Below, in pieces: positions 7,936-14,697 of a stretch of DNA of 64,000 bases (positions are counted from its first letter, which is position 1; each line of letters begins with the position of its first letter). The notes below the pieces were generated by a model that did no database searches, was not told the DNA's origin, and saw only the letters and a program-made list of their open reading frames with translations. The position numbers were made by a program, and so were the translations under genes. The stretch spans positions 248,001 to 312,000 of the forward strand of contig JAAEST010000103.1 in the NCBI GenBank assembly GCA_024229115.1. Reading direction: 5' to 3'. Source of the DNA: Oligoflexia bacterium. GTDB lineage: Bacteria > Bdellovibrionota > Bacteriovoracia > Bacteriovoracales > Bacteriovoracaceae.

Positions 7936-7963
7936 ATTATAGCTGGCCTTTCTTATATTGAAA
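7936..7963 (-). promoter_or_regulatory. Sigma-70-type promoter of the flhG-like operon
   Basis: On the minus strand a perfect TATAAT (7936-7941) lies 16 bases from a weak TTTCAA (7958-7963). Transcription would begin near 7930, giving a leader of about 44 bases that contains a small hairpin (CTAC-ATAA-GTAG). Confidence 0.45.
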
Positions 7964-8032
7964 GTGATGTTTTCTAAGTTTTTCTAATAACTTGGCCTTC
8001 ATGTGTGCGGTGCGTAAAAAGTTCAAATAGGG

Positions 8033-8061
8033 TGGACTTGGATAGGAACTGAGATTATTAT
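8033..8061 (+). promoter_or_regulatory. Sigma-70-type promoter of the polyprenol kinase-like gene
   Basis: TGGACT (8033-8038) and TATTAT (8056-8061) are separated by 17 bases on the plus strand. The start of transcription would be near 8068, about 30 bases before the ATG. The -35 box matches the consensus at four of six positions. Confidence 0.4.
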
Positions 8062-8096
8062 ACCCGAGCTTAGAAATTGGTTTTTGGAAGGTTTTT

Positions 8097-8789
8097 ATGA
8101 ACTTAGAAAATATCTCATATTCGGAAACAGTATCAGGATTATCAAAAGGGAAGTCCGCAAACGGCCTTCGCATGAGAAATGATGTCCATATTGTTAGAAA
8201 GCTTTGGCACATGGGAACAGGTGTTTTAGGTCTTGCTTTCTATGTTTCTTCTGGACTGGAACAAAAGACAATGGCGTTTTCATTGATCGGTTTAGCTCTT
8301 GCTGCTTTCATGGTTGAGATTCTGAGAATGAAAATTGAAGCTGTGAATAATGTGGTTCTTAAAGTGATGGGACCATTTATGAGAGAAAGCGAAAGAAATT
8401 CTGTAAGTGGTTTTCCTTTCTATGCTCTAGGTGTTGGTATTTCTCTTGCTTTATTTAATGAGAAAATTGCGATTCTTTCTACGATGTTTCTAGTCTTCGG
8501 AGATCCAATCTCTTCTTATTTTGGAATTACTTTTGGAAAAGAGAAGATTTTACCAAATAAGAGTCTTCAGGGTGCAATGGCCGGGTTTATTACTTGTTAT
8601 TTAATTAGTTTTTTCTTCACTTATTTCTTTGTAGGTTTAAGTACTTCAGTTGTCCTCTTTGCGATCCTTGGTGGATTACTTGGAATGATTGGAGAGCTTG
8701 CTTCAATTGTTGCCGATGATAACTTAACAATTCCTATTATTTCAGGAGCTGGCTTAAGTTTATTAAATACTGTTTTCAATTTCTTTTAG
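8097..8789 (+). CDS. Dolichol/phytol kinase-like membrane protein (CTP-dependent)
   Basis: A 230-residue polytopic membrane protein of the SEC59/phytol kinase family, whose members phosphorylate long-chain isoprenoid alcohols or related lipids using CTP. Conserved motifs are RKLWHMGTG (residues 34-42), FGDPISSYFG, a GKE...NKSLQGAMAG loop and a terminal ADDNLTIPI. About seven hydrophobic helices follow a soluble 30-residue N-terminus. The start has GGAAGG five bases upstream. Its TAG overlaps the TTA (stop) of the convergent Lon-domain gene by four bases. The true substrate (polyprenol, phytol or diacylglycerol) cannot be told from sequence. Confidence 0.8.
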   Translation: MNLENISYSETVSGLSKGKSANGLRMRNDVHIVRKLWHMGTGVLGLAFYVSSGLEQKTMAFSLIGLALAAFMVEILRMKIEAVNNVVLKVMGPFMRESERNSVSGFPFYALGVGISLALFNEKIAILSTMFLVFGDPISSYFGITFGKEKILPNKSLQGAMAGFITCYLISFFFTYFFVGLSTSVVLFAILGGLLGMIGELASIVADDNLTIPIISGAGLSLLNTVFNFF

Positions 8790-9481
8790 TGAACCATCTT
8801 ATAATTTTGCTCTAAGAGATTGAAGTCTTTTAGAGCACTGATGATAAGTGGATTATCTAACTCAGGACTTTCTTCATTAAAAATTGAACTTAAGATATGT
8901 ACTCTTTCAGGAAGAGATGTATTTTCAAGCATAATCTGTCGCACCTGACGATCACTAATCATAAAAGTACAAAGATAATCGACGATATGACTAATTCCAT
9001 TAAGACTATTTTGAAAGGTCTCTCTTTCTAAGCTGTCTGGAATCGCAGATTCTGTCCATTGATCGAGAATCTCTTTTAAGCGACTTATCTTTCCATCTCC
9101 AATAATTGCATCTTTCACCATAGGTGAGTCAGGCAGAAGAGAAACATTGTAAATGAGATAAGGAATATTTTGAATAACTCTGTTAAGTCTAATTCTTGAA
9201 TGACCTCTTACTAAAATTTTTAATGAGCCATCTTCGAACTCATTGAGAATGATGACTTTACCGATACTCCCAATGACATGAGGAGAATATTTTGTATGGT
9301 GTTCAAACTCACCAGTTGGCTCGGCCATAGATATTCCCAAATACTGATTCTTTTTTACGCATTCTTTTACCATGCGAATATAAGTTGGTTCAGCGATCAC
9401 AATAGGAAGCGAAGTGTTTGGAAAAAACACGATATTAGGGATCGGCAGAATAGGAATATTCATACTTTCTTCAGAACTCAT
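8786..9481 (-). CDS. Free-standing Lon N-terminal substrate-binding domain protein
   Basis: About 231 residues made of the LON substrate-binding domain alone: IPILPIPNIVFFPNTSLPIVI near the start, then GSIGKVIILNEFEDGSLKILVRGHSRIRL, and an alpha-helical second half. The AAA+ and protease domains of Lon are absent. Such solo proteins are common in bacteria, and their job (substrate adaptor or regulator) is not settled. The start is uncertain: an upstream TTG at 9514 and an ATG at 9463 are in frame; the ATG used here has AGGG 12 bases upstream, while the later ATG has GAAGAAAG directly before it. The gene is convergent with the kinase-like gene. Confidence 0.82.
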   Translation of the reverse strand: MSSEESMNIPILPIPNIVFFPNTSLPIVIAEPTYIRMVKECVKKNQYLGISMAEPTGEFEHHTKYSPHVIGSIGKVIILNEFEDGSLKILVRGHSRIRLNRVIQNIPYLIYNVSLLPDSPMVKDAIIGDGKISRLKEILDQWTESAIPDSLERETFQNSLNGISHIVDYLCTFMISDRQVRQIMLENTSLPERVHILSSIFNEESPELDNPLIISALKDFNLLEQNYKMVH

Positions 9482-9621
9482 AGACACATCATAACCCTGG
9501 AACGAGATATTCAAGATTTATTCTTATCAGAACACTGTAAAATAAGGTATTTAGGGATTTTTCCTTGTAAAGAATTAGGAGAGTTGAGACACTATAAGTG
9601 ACCAATATTTGAGGTATATTT

Positions 9622-10533
9622 GTGAGCAATAGAGAAACACTATTTAAGACAGAACCTTTCACTGTTCAAAAGATTTGGGGCGCGAGTGCACTTGCACAGA
9701 AGAAAGGATTAGAGTTAACAGACCTTGGGGAAACCTGGGAAGTTTCTAATCTTAGTGAAGGGCCTTCGAAAATTGATGGTAAGGGGCTTGATACTCTTAC
9801 TGATAAAAATAATCTTCCTTATCTTATAAAGTTTATCGACACTAGTGATTATCTCTCAGTTCAGGTTCATCCAGGAGATGAATATGCAGCGAGAGTTGAA
9901 AGCTCATCTGGTAAAACAGAGTGTTGGATTATTCTTGATGCAAAGGAAGGTAGTGGAATTTATCTTGGCTTTAAAGAAGGGGTAACAAAAGAAAGTTTTC
10001 TCGCCAAAGTAGAAAGCGAGCAAGACGTCAATGATGATCTTGTATTCTATGAAGTTAAGAAGGGGGACTTTTTCTTTGTACCAGCAGGAGCGGTACATGC
10101 GATAGGAAAAGGAGTCACACTTGCTGAAATTCAGCAAAGTAGTGGTGTTACCTATAGAGTATGGGACTGGAATAGAAAAGATGCTCAAGGTGTAGGAAGA
10201 GAACTTCATATTGATAAAGCCCTTGATGTTTTAAATTTTGAAAAAGCATTTAATCAACCCGATAATTTCTTATATCAATCAAATGTTCTTGATAAAAATA
10301 AAGAGTTAGTTTCTCATAGAGACTTTAATGTCCAAACATATACTGAAAGTGCTCTCATTAATAAAGATAATGGTCGTTATTCTTCATTTGTTGTATTGAG
10401 TGGAAAGATAGAAATATCAATTGGAGAAGAAACTTTAAGTTTATTAGAATTTGAAAGTGCCGTTTATTTAAATGACTCAATTAATGCTCAAGTAAAAGCT
10501 TCGAAGGATGCTCAATGGTTACACGTTTACTAA
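9622..10533 (+). CDS. manA: Mannose-6-phosphate isomerase, class I
   Basis: A 303-residue cupin-type isomerase that interconverts mannose-6-phosphate and fructose-6-phosphate and so feeds GDP-mannose and GDP-fucose synthesis. Zinc and active-site motifs are visible: VQVHPGDEYA, FVPAGAVHAIGKG and EIQQSSGVTYRVWDWNR. Length fits the short Bacillus-type enzymes rather than the 390-residue E. coli form. The start is a GTG with GAGG eight bases upstream. Its end overlaps the next gene by 19 bases. The GDP-fucose synthase-like reductase at 37.8 kb could use a sugar from this route. Confidence 0.92.
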   Translation: MSNRETLFKTEPFTVQKIWGASALAQKKGLELTDLGETWEVSNLSEGPSKIDGKGLDTLTDKNNLPYLIKFIDTSDYLSVQVHPGDEYAARVESSSGKTECWIILDAKEGSGIYLGFKEGVTKESFLAKVESEQDVNDDLVFYEVKKGDFFFVPAGAVHAIGKGVTLAEIQQSSGVTYRVWDWNRKDAQGVGRELHIDKALDVLNFEKAFNQPDNFLYQSNVLDKNKELVSHRDFNVQTYTESALINKDNGRYSSFVVLSGKIEISIGEETLSLLEFESAVYLNDSINAQVKASKDAQWLHVY

Positions 10534-11306
10534 TTCTTTTACTCCTTCTATTCACATTTTCTTGTGAGAAGAAAAGCGAATTGACCAGTAGAGGAAGTAG
10601 TTATTTCGTTAAGGTATTTGATTCTAATATTGAAGACTTTCGAACGATCTCTTGGAAAGTTGGTGCCTATGGAAAACAAACAATTTCTAAAGGTATGCAA
10701 ATCACTGTGAGCTTACCTGTCATAAAAGAAGAAGACCTCGAAACTCTTCATAAAGAAAAGAAAGTCGATTCCTGGTTATTGAAAGTAACAAGAATGAGTA
10801 GTTTAAGAAGAGAAACTGTTGGATATTTTTCCGTAGAGTTTATGTCCAGAAAAAGAGGGACTCCAAGAGTAAGACTTGTTAGAAAAACAGGGGTCGGAGT
10901 ATTCTATTCTGCCGCATCGATTAGTATGAGATTGAGTAAGTCTCTCTGCCCAGCATTTAAACATAATAAAAAAATAGAAGATATAGAACTAAAAGGATCT
11001 TTTTCTGAGCAAATGATTAGTCTAACGGCTGGAGATATTGAAAGAATTAATGCCAAGGTGCCTGAAGTTACTTATAGCCCTTTAAGCCTAAATGGTGGTT
11101 CTAGTTTGAAAGGACGATATTATGTTGATGTGGCCTTGTATAATAAAGAAAGTAAAATTCGATATTCGAGTTATCTAAGAGCTGGAAAAGAAATTGTTAT
11201 CGATAAAGAAGAGTCTGTTTTCTTAAAAGGTTGTCAGGGCAAAGAGCCAGTTGGGGGAAATAATTCTTCTGAAGATCCTGTGAAGAATTTTAAATTCAAA
11301 AGATAG
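10515..11306 (+). CDS. Putative lipoprotein of unknown function
   Basis: A 263-residue protein that starts inside the 3' end of manA (19-base overlap) and so is translationally coupled to it. The N-terminus is MVTRLL, a leucine-rich hydrophobic stretch, then FTFSC at residues 14-18, a somewhat weak lipobox that would anchor the protein through C18. The mature part is mainly polar with several predicted beta segments and no domain that I recognise. The stop codon lies within the left arm of an inverted repeat. Confidence is high that the gene is real and low for any role. Confidence 0.7.
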   Translation: MVTRLLILLLLLFTFSCEKKSELTSRGSSYFVKVFDSNIEDFRTISWKVGAYGKQTISKGMQITVSLPVIKEEDLETLHKEKKVDSWLLKVTRMSSLRRETVGYFSVEFMSRKRGTPRVRLVRKTGVGVFYSAASISMRLSKSLCPAFKHNKKIEDIELKGSFSEQMISLTAGDIERINAKVPEVTYSPLSLNGGSSLKGRYYVDVALYNKESKIRYSSYLRAGKEIVIDKEESVFLKGCQGKEPVGGNNSSEDPVKNFKFKR

Positions 11307-11349
11307 CAAACTCTAAAGTGGACGGCTGAGTCTTCGAGCTTGCTATCTT
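11300..11349. repeat. Imperfect inverted repeat between convergent genes
   Basis: Arms of 14 bases (11300-11313 and 11336-11349) pair at 13 of 14 positions around a 22-base loop. The left arm contains the stop codon of the lipoprotein gene. It could act as a bidirectional terminator for the convergent pair, although neither side has a strong T run. The loop carries GTGGACGGCTGAGTCT, the reverse complement of 16 bases found in the tandem repeat at 1457-1472. Confidence 0.6.
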
Positions 11350-11361
11350 CGTTATCTTTTA

Positions 11362-11706
11362 TTACTTAGTACAGTTTAATGGGTAAGTGATCTCATGACC
11401 TGATTTAGATCTAATCACTAGATAATCATCAAGTTCAGAAAATGACTTATGATTCTTAACATGGAAAAGATATTTATTTCCACCTTTGAAAAGTACTTTT
11501 GTAAAACCATTTCTAGAGTACTTCGTTCGTACACTTTGAATAGAAGCTACATCTCTAGCTGCTTCTTCTTGGCTTTCAAAAGTTACACTCTTTACTTTTA
11601 ATAGAACCTTTGTCGATTCTCTTGGTGTTGAGCATTTTACTTCTGGGTGTGATGCCACGGTTGTAATTGATGCTAAAAGTAATGTCGTAAAAAATAGTGT
11701 TTTCAT
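11362..11706 (-). CDS. Small secreted protein of unknown function
   Basis: A 114-residue protein starting MKTLFFTTLLLASITTVASHP, a typical signal peptide with cleavage likely after VAS. The chosen ATG has GGAG seven bases upstream; an in-frame TTG four codons earlier overlaps that ribosome-binding site and is less likely. The mature protein has two Cys (near each end) that could form a disulfide and is rich in Lys and Ser. No domain is recognised. It is convergent with the preceding lipoprotein gene. Confidence 0.7.
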   Translation of the reverse strand: MKTLFFTTLLLASITTVASHPEVKCSTPRESTKVLLKVKSVTFESQEEAARDVASIQSVRTKYSRNGFTKVLFKGGNKYLFHVKNHKSFSELDDYLVIRSKSGHEITYPLNCTK

Positions 11707-11931
11707 AATTTTCTCCAATTAATCTCACTTTTATATGAGCAATATGGATGCCAAAAAAACCTATTTAAAAACGCGGTCTTATCACTAGAAGTCTGTAATT
11801 AATTTAACCGTTGTTTAAATTTTAGACACTTCCAATACTGTTGAATTTGACGACAGCTAATTGTGATAAATTTTCTTAACCTATCAATAGATTAACTTGC
11901 ATTAAATTCAAATCTGCCTAAATATGTATCT

Positions 11932-12591
11932 ATGGAATTAAATACTGAGATTTCATTAGAAGACAATTTTGACGTTCTTAACTATCTAGTTAAGGCGAAA
12001 CTTTTTAGTTCCAAACTTAATGTGAAAAGCACAGAGAATAAGTTTACGATCAAGAACGTGAATCTTTTCTCTAAGGATATCGCCCTCATCCCAGAGGGAG
12101 ATCTTGCTGAAAAAATATCATTCCCAGAAGGTGATGCTGTTGAGATTGATAATGATCGGCAGAATATAAAATTCTCTACTATTGTTAAAAAGATACATGG
12201 TGGAAAAATGATTATTCTGGAAATTCCAAGGCGAATTCTTATTAATAATGAAAGAGCTTCTACGCGCTTTAAAATTAATAATAATTTTAAAGATGAAGTA
12301 TTCATAAAAGGAACGGATTTTGGTTCCAATGATAAGTTTGGAGCTGAGCTTATGGATATTTCTGAAAGTGGAGTGGCCTTAAAACTAAGCTCTTCATATC
12401 GATTTAAGAAAAATGATGTCTTACAGCTAACTGTTGGTAGTGATTATACTTTTATGAACAGTATTAGATCTAAGATTGTTTACATAAAGTCAGTGCTAGA
12501 TAATCAAGGACAATCATTTGTAAAAATGGCCCTATCTTTTGATAATCACATACCTAAAGCAAGGCTTGAGAAGGCCCTTCCACTGCTTTAA
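11932..12591 (+). CDS. PilZ-domain protein, probable cyclic di-GMP receptor
   Basis: A 219-residue cytoplasmic protein. The C-terminal half is a PilZ domain with both c-di-GMP-binding motifs: RASTR (RxxxR, residues 108-112) and DISESG (DxSxxG, 142-147). The N-terminal 100 residues form a beta-rich region like a YcgR N-domain. PilZ proteins pass c-di-GMP levels to motility, secretion or polysaccharide machinery by binding a partner. It stands alone between intergenic gaps of 225 bases upstream and about 90 downstream, and no Shine-Dalgarno sequence is clear. A TTGCAT/TAAATA promoter-like pair lies close upstream but would leave almost no leader. Confidence 0.87.
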   Translation: MELNTEISLEDNFDVLNYLVKAKLFSSKLNVKSTENKFTIKNVNLFSKDIALIPEGDLAEKISFPEGDAVEIDNDRQNIKFSTIVKKIHGGKMIILEIPRRILINNERASTRFKINNNFKDEVFIKGTDFGSNDKFGAELMDISESGVALKLSSSYRFKKNDVLQLTVGSDYTFMNSIRSKIVYIKSVLDNQGQSFVKMALSFDNHIPKARLEKALPLL

Positions 12592-12680
12592 GTTCTTTCT
12601 TTAAATTTTATTTAAGTGAAATTTTTTCTCCGATTCTTATGATCTGGCAATATGGTAATATTTGTACTGTGAGGTTAGTA

Positions 12681-13391
12681 ATGAAAACAATTCTTATTAT
12701 TTTTGTCGGTTTATTTATTTCATTGTCTTCGATGGCAGAAGAGAAGAAAGTAGTTAATTGTCGAGATGCTAAAGACGACGTTAGAACATTTTGTAATGTT
12801 TTGAATAAGCAATGCATGAGAATAAAAAATTGCATGGTAAGAAGAGACTCATGCCTTGATGGAATTCCTAAAACCAAGAGTGAGTGTGATCGTGTTAATA
12901 AATGTGTAAATAATCTTAACTATGAATTTGATGATACTGAGATGTGTGAGTACCGTTGGATCATTCATAACGGTGAATCGAACTGTCGTGTTAGAGATAA
13001 GTGGTACACAATTAAAGAAGCCTGTCCTGGAAGAATTAAGGGACTTTTAAATACAGTGGCAGTAGGGATTGATGCTACAGTTGATCAAGATTTTGATTGT
13101 GATGCTGTTAATAAGACCTATGTAAAAGATAAGAAATTCTGTACTGATGCAATGAAAGAGTTTGAAGGTTCATGTATTAAGTCAGATGAAGATAGAAACT
13201 TTTTAAAAGACTACTATTCTTATAAGTGTGTGTATCACGAGAAGTTTAGTAATTATAAGAAAGGTCACTTTGCAGTTTCTGATCTTTCACAAGAGTCGAC
13301 TAGTATTAACGACTCAAATTCTCGTGGATCGGATAAAAAGAATCATAATTCTCAAGGTCAAGACTTAGGTAGTGGAGTTTACTCTAGATAA
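12681..13391 (+). CDS. Cysteine-rich secreted protein of unknown function
   Basis: A 236-residue exported protein. The ATG has GAGG seven bases upstream and begins MKTILIIFVGLFISLSSMA, a classical signal peptide; the frame is open further upstream but without such a site. The mature part has many Cys from residue 30 to about 185, including CNVLNKQCMRIKNC and similar spacings, which suggests a disulfide-stabilised helical fold. The last 40 residues are Ser/Asn/Gly-rich and probably unstructured. The end overlaps a convergent DCC-family gene by 13 bases. No homologous domain is recognised; a surface or periplasmic location is inferred. Confidence 0.72.
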   Translation: MKTILIIFVGLFISLSSMAEEKKVVNCRDAKDDVRTFCNVLNKQCMRIKNCMVRRDSCLDGIPKTKSECDRVNKCVNNLNYEFDDTEMCEYRWIIHNGESNCRVRDKWYTIKEACPGRIKGLLNTVAVGIDATVDQDFDCDAVNKTYVKDKKFCTDAMKEFEGSCIKSDEDRNFLKDYYSYKCVYHEKFSNYKKGHFAVSDLSQESTSINDSNSRGSDKKNHNSQGQDLGSGVYSR

Positions 13392-13774
13392 ACTCTCTTC
13401 TTGAGGTCATCGTTTACCAATGAACAGGATTCAACTTTTTTAAAGTAGCGATACCTGTTCTTGGCCACAAGGTCATAGAAGAAATCACCAATAAAATTCG
13501 GTATTAAAAAGCTTGGATAATAAAAGACTTTAATCCATCCATTTAAGTGCGAAAGGATTCGTTTAACTGCCGCATACTTTATAAAAATATCATCGCTTTC
13601 TTTCAAGACAATGGAGTCAGTATTGAGAGTAAATTCAGGAAGTAAGTTCTTAGCGAGAGTAGTTTTAGTTGTTGAGTAGTGGAAGACTTTTTTATTGTCA
13701 TACCTATCAATGAAATTAACAGCATTATTACAAATAATGCACTCATCATCGAAAAAGAGAATAATATTCTTCAT
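13379..13774 (-). CDS. DCC-family (DUF393) thiol oxidoreductase-like protein
   Basis: A 131-residue member of the DCC family, named for its Asp-Cys-Cys motif. The signature is FFDDECIICNNAVNFI at residues 7-22, where relatives read YDGxCxLC; the C-x-x-C pair is intact. The rest is helical with YPSFLIPNFIGDFFYDLVAKNRYRYF, typical of the family tail. The fold is thioredoxin-like and a thiol-disulfide role is assumed, but substrates are unknown. The protein has no export signal. The gene is divergent from the GIY-YIG gene 43 bases away. Confidence 0.82.
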   Translation of the reverse strand: MKNIILFFDDECIICNNAVNFIDRYDNKKVFHYSTTKTTLAKNLLPEFTLNTDSIVLKESDDIFIKYAAVKRILSHLNGWIKVFYYPSFLIPNFIGDFFYDLVAKNRYRYFKKVESCSLVNDDLKKRVYLE

Positions 13775-13817
13775 CAGTTCATTCTAATTTAAAGTTTACT
13801 TATGATACACTTCTTTC

Positions 13818-14066
13818 ATGTCGACAAATTGGTTTCTCTATATAATTGAAACAAAGAAAGGAAAGCTATACACCGGTATCACCTTAGATATTGAACGCCG
13901 CTTTGAGCAACATGCCAATGGTACTGGTGCGAAATTTTTTCGAAGTGATAGTCCAAAGAAGGTTGTCTATAGTGAGACTTTTGAATCTAAAGGTGACGCA
14001 CTAAGAAGAGAAATTGAAATCAAGAAGTTAACTAGAAAGAAAAAAGAAGAACTTTTCAAAAATTAA
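13818..14066 (+). CDS. GIY-YIG domain protein (YhbQ-like)
   Basis: An 82-residue single-domain GIY-YIG protein. The two motif strands are WFLYIIE (residues 5-11) and LYTGITLDIERRFEQHANG (17-35), with the catalytic Arg in the helix (DIERR) and a Glu near residue 66 (REIEIKK). Solo UPF0213 proteins of this type resemble the catalytic half of UvrC and SLX1; some cut DNA, but cellular roles are poorly defined. Length is normal for the family. The stop lies only 5 bases from the stop of the convergent DUF5522-like gene. Confidence 0.88.
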   Translation: MSTNWFLYIIETKKGKLYTGITLDIERRFEQHANGTGAKFFRSDSPKKVVYSETFESKGDALRREIEIKKLTRKKKEELFKN

Positions 14067-14071
14067 CTAGA

Positions 14072-14329
14072 TCACGCATCAGGATCAATATCACCATCAT
14101 AGATCTCATAGGCCTCAGATTCGTCCGCCCAAGGGTCTTGAAGTTCCGAAGGGTACTCAGGGTCTACCTTACTTGAATAGTCGTAGGGGCAGTTCTGACA
14201 GCCGCTCTCGCAGCAATGTCCTCTCTTTGTCAGATACTCACGAGTGAAAACCCAATTACCATTTGCGTCAACGTTATAGTCGATTCCTTCTTTTAGCTCT
14301 TGAGGTTTTTTATCCGTGAGTATGGTCAT
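14072..14329 (-). CDS. DUF5522-like small Cys-cluster protein
   Basis: An 85-residue acidic protein. The core is WVFTREYLTKRGHCCESGC followed by QNCPYDY (residues about 26-51), with four Cys (CC-x3-GC-x2-C) in the arrangement of the DUF5522 family. A metal site is plausible but unproven. The C-terminal third is very acidic (Asp/Glu/Tyr). No ribosome-binding site is evident before the ATG. The 5' side is unusual: a strong minus-strand terminator hairpin ends about 32 bases before the start codon, so expression could depend on readthrough or on a small leader RNA. Confidence 0.8.
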   Translation of the reverse strand: MTILTDKKPQELKEGIDYNVDANGNWVFTREYLTKRGHCCESGCQNCPYDYSSKVDPEYPSELQDPWADESEAYEIYDGDIDPDA

Positions 14330-14360
14330 AGAAAAATAATAATCGAAATTTAGGGAAGTG

Positions 14361-14393
14361 AAAAATTAATTGGCCCAGTCCAGGGCCAATTAA
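14361..14393 (-). terminator. Rho-independent terminator, minus strand
   Basis: A perfect 28-base palindrome: TTAATTGGCCC, loop AGTCCA, GGGCCAATTAA, flanked on its left by AAAAA, which reads TTTTT after the stem on the minus strand. On the plus strand no T run follows, so the direction is minus. A symmetrical operator is an alternative reading. Confidence 0.72.
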
Positions 14394-14455
14394 AGCGTGT
14401 GATGTGTGGATTGGACTGGTCATTCGACCATGGCCGCTGCACAGGTTTCTGTCTA
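14361..14455 (-). ncRNA. Candidate structured small RNA or attenuator leader
   Basis: On the minus strand this stretch can fold into three hairpins in a row: ACAG-AAAC-CTGT, TGGTC-GAAT-GACCA, and a perfect 11-base-pair terminator stem followed by five U. A TAGAAT at 14462-14457 could be a -10 box, though the -35 is poor. The terminator loop plus two stem bases (14375-14382, CCAGTCCA on the plus strand) is exactly complementary to 14412-14419, which offers either a pseudoknot or an antiterminator that competes with the terminator. It resembles no RNA family I know. It may be an independent RNA of about 90 bases or the leader of the DUF5522-like gene. Confidence 0.4.
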
Positions 14456-14465
14456 AATTCTATTA

Positions 14466-14500
14466 AATAAAAACCGAACGAATATGTAACACGCGGTTTT
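14466..14500 (-). terminator. Weaker minus-strand terminator-like hairpin
   Basis: AAAACCG (14470-14476) pairs with CGGTTTT (14494-14500) around a 17-base loop. Read on the minus strand the stem is followed by TTTTTATTT. The short stem makes this only a moderate candidate. Confidence 0.4.
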
Positions 14501-14697
14501 CGTTATTCCTAGAAAAAATATTTAATTGATAATTTTTGTATACTTCGATGTTGAATGAACTAATTTTTGATTTTGACTTGGGTAATGGAAATCTTAGCCG
14601 TCGCTATGTGTTATTGTGTGAAAACTTCAGCTCGTTTAAAATTCTACAGTAAAAAGAAATAATTTTAATTGAACCAAAGAACATAGAGGAAGTATTT

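Larger units (their letters stand above)
14330..14697. other. Long intergenic region between the DUF5522-like gene and fadD
   Basis: This 368-base gap has no convincing open frame. Its left half contains, reading the minus strand, two terminator-like hairpins (14470-14500 and 14361-14393) with two short tetraloop hairpins between them (14441-14452 and 14417-14430). The right half is AT-rich, includes TATACT at about 14538, and ends with AGAGGAAG eight bases before the fadD ATG. I could not define the fadD promoter with confidence. Confidence 0.6.

Noticed and set aside
9278-9601. Plus-strand open frame opposite the Lon-domain gene
   Set aside because: It is antisense to a gene with clear domain homology, has no ribosome site and no recognisable product.
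13775-13817. TAAAGTTT, an exact FliA -35 box, upstream of the GIY-YIG gene
   Set aside because: The sequence 11 bases on is ACTTCTTT, with no resemblance to GCCGATAA, so a sigma-28 promoter is unlikely.
14582-14610. AGCCGTC word similar to the 15-base repeat unit
   Set aside because: Only seven bases match; no extended similarity to the repeat at 1458 or 11318.
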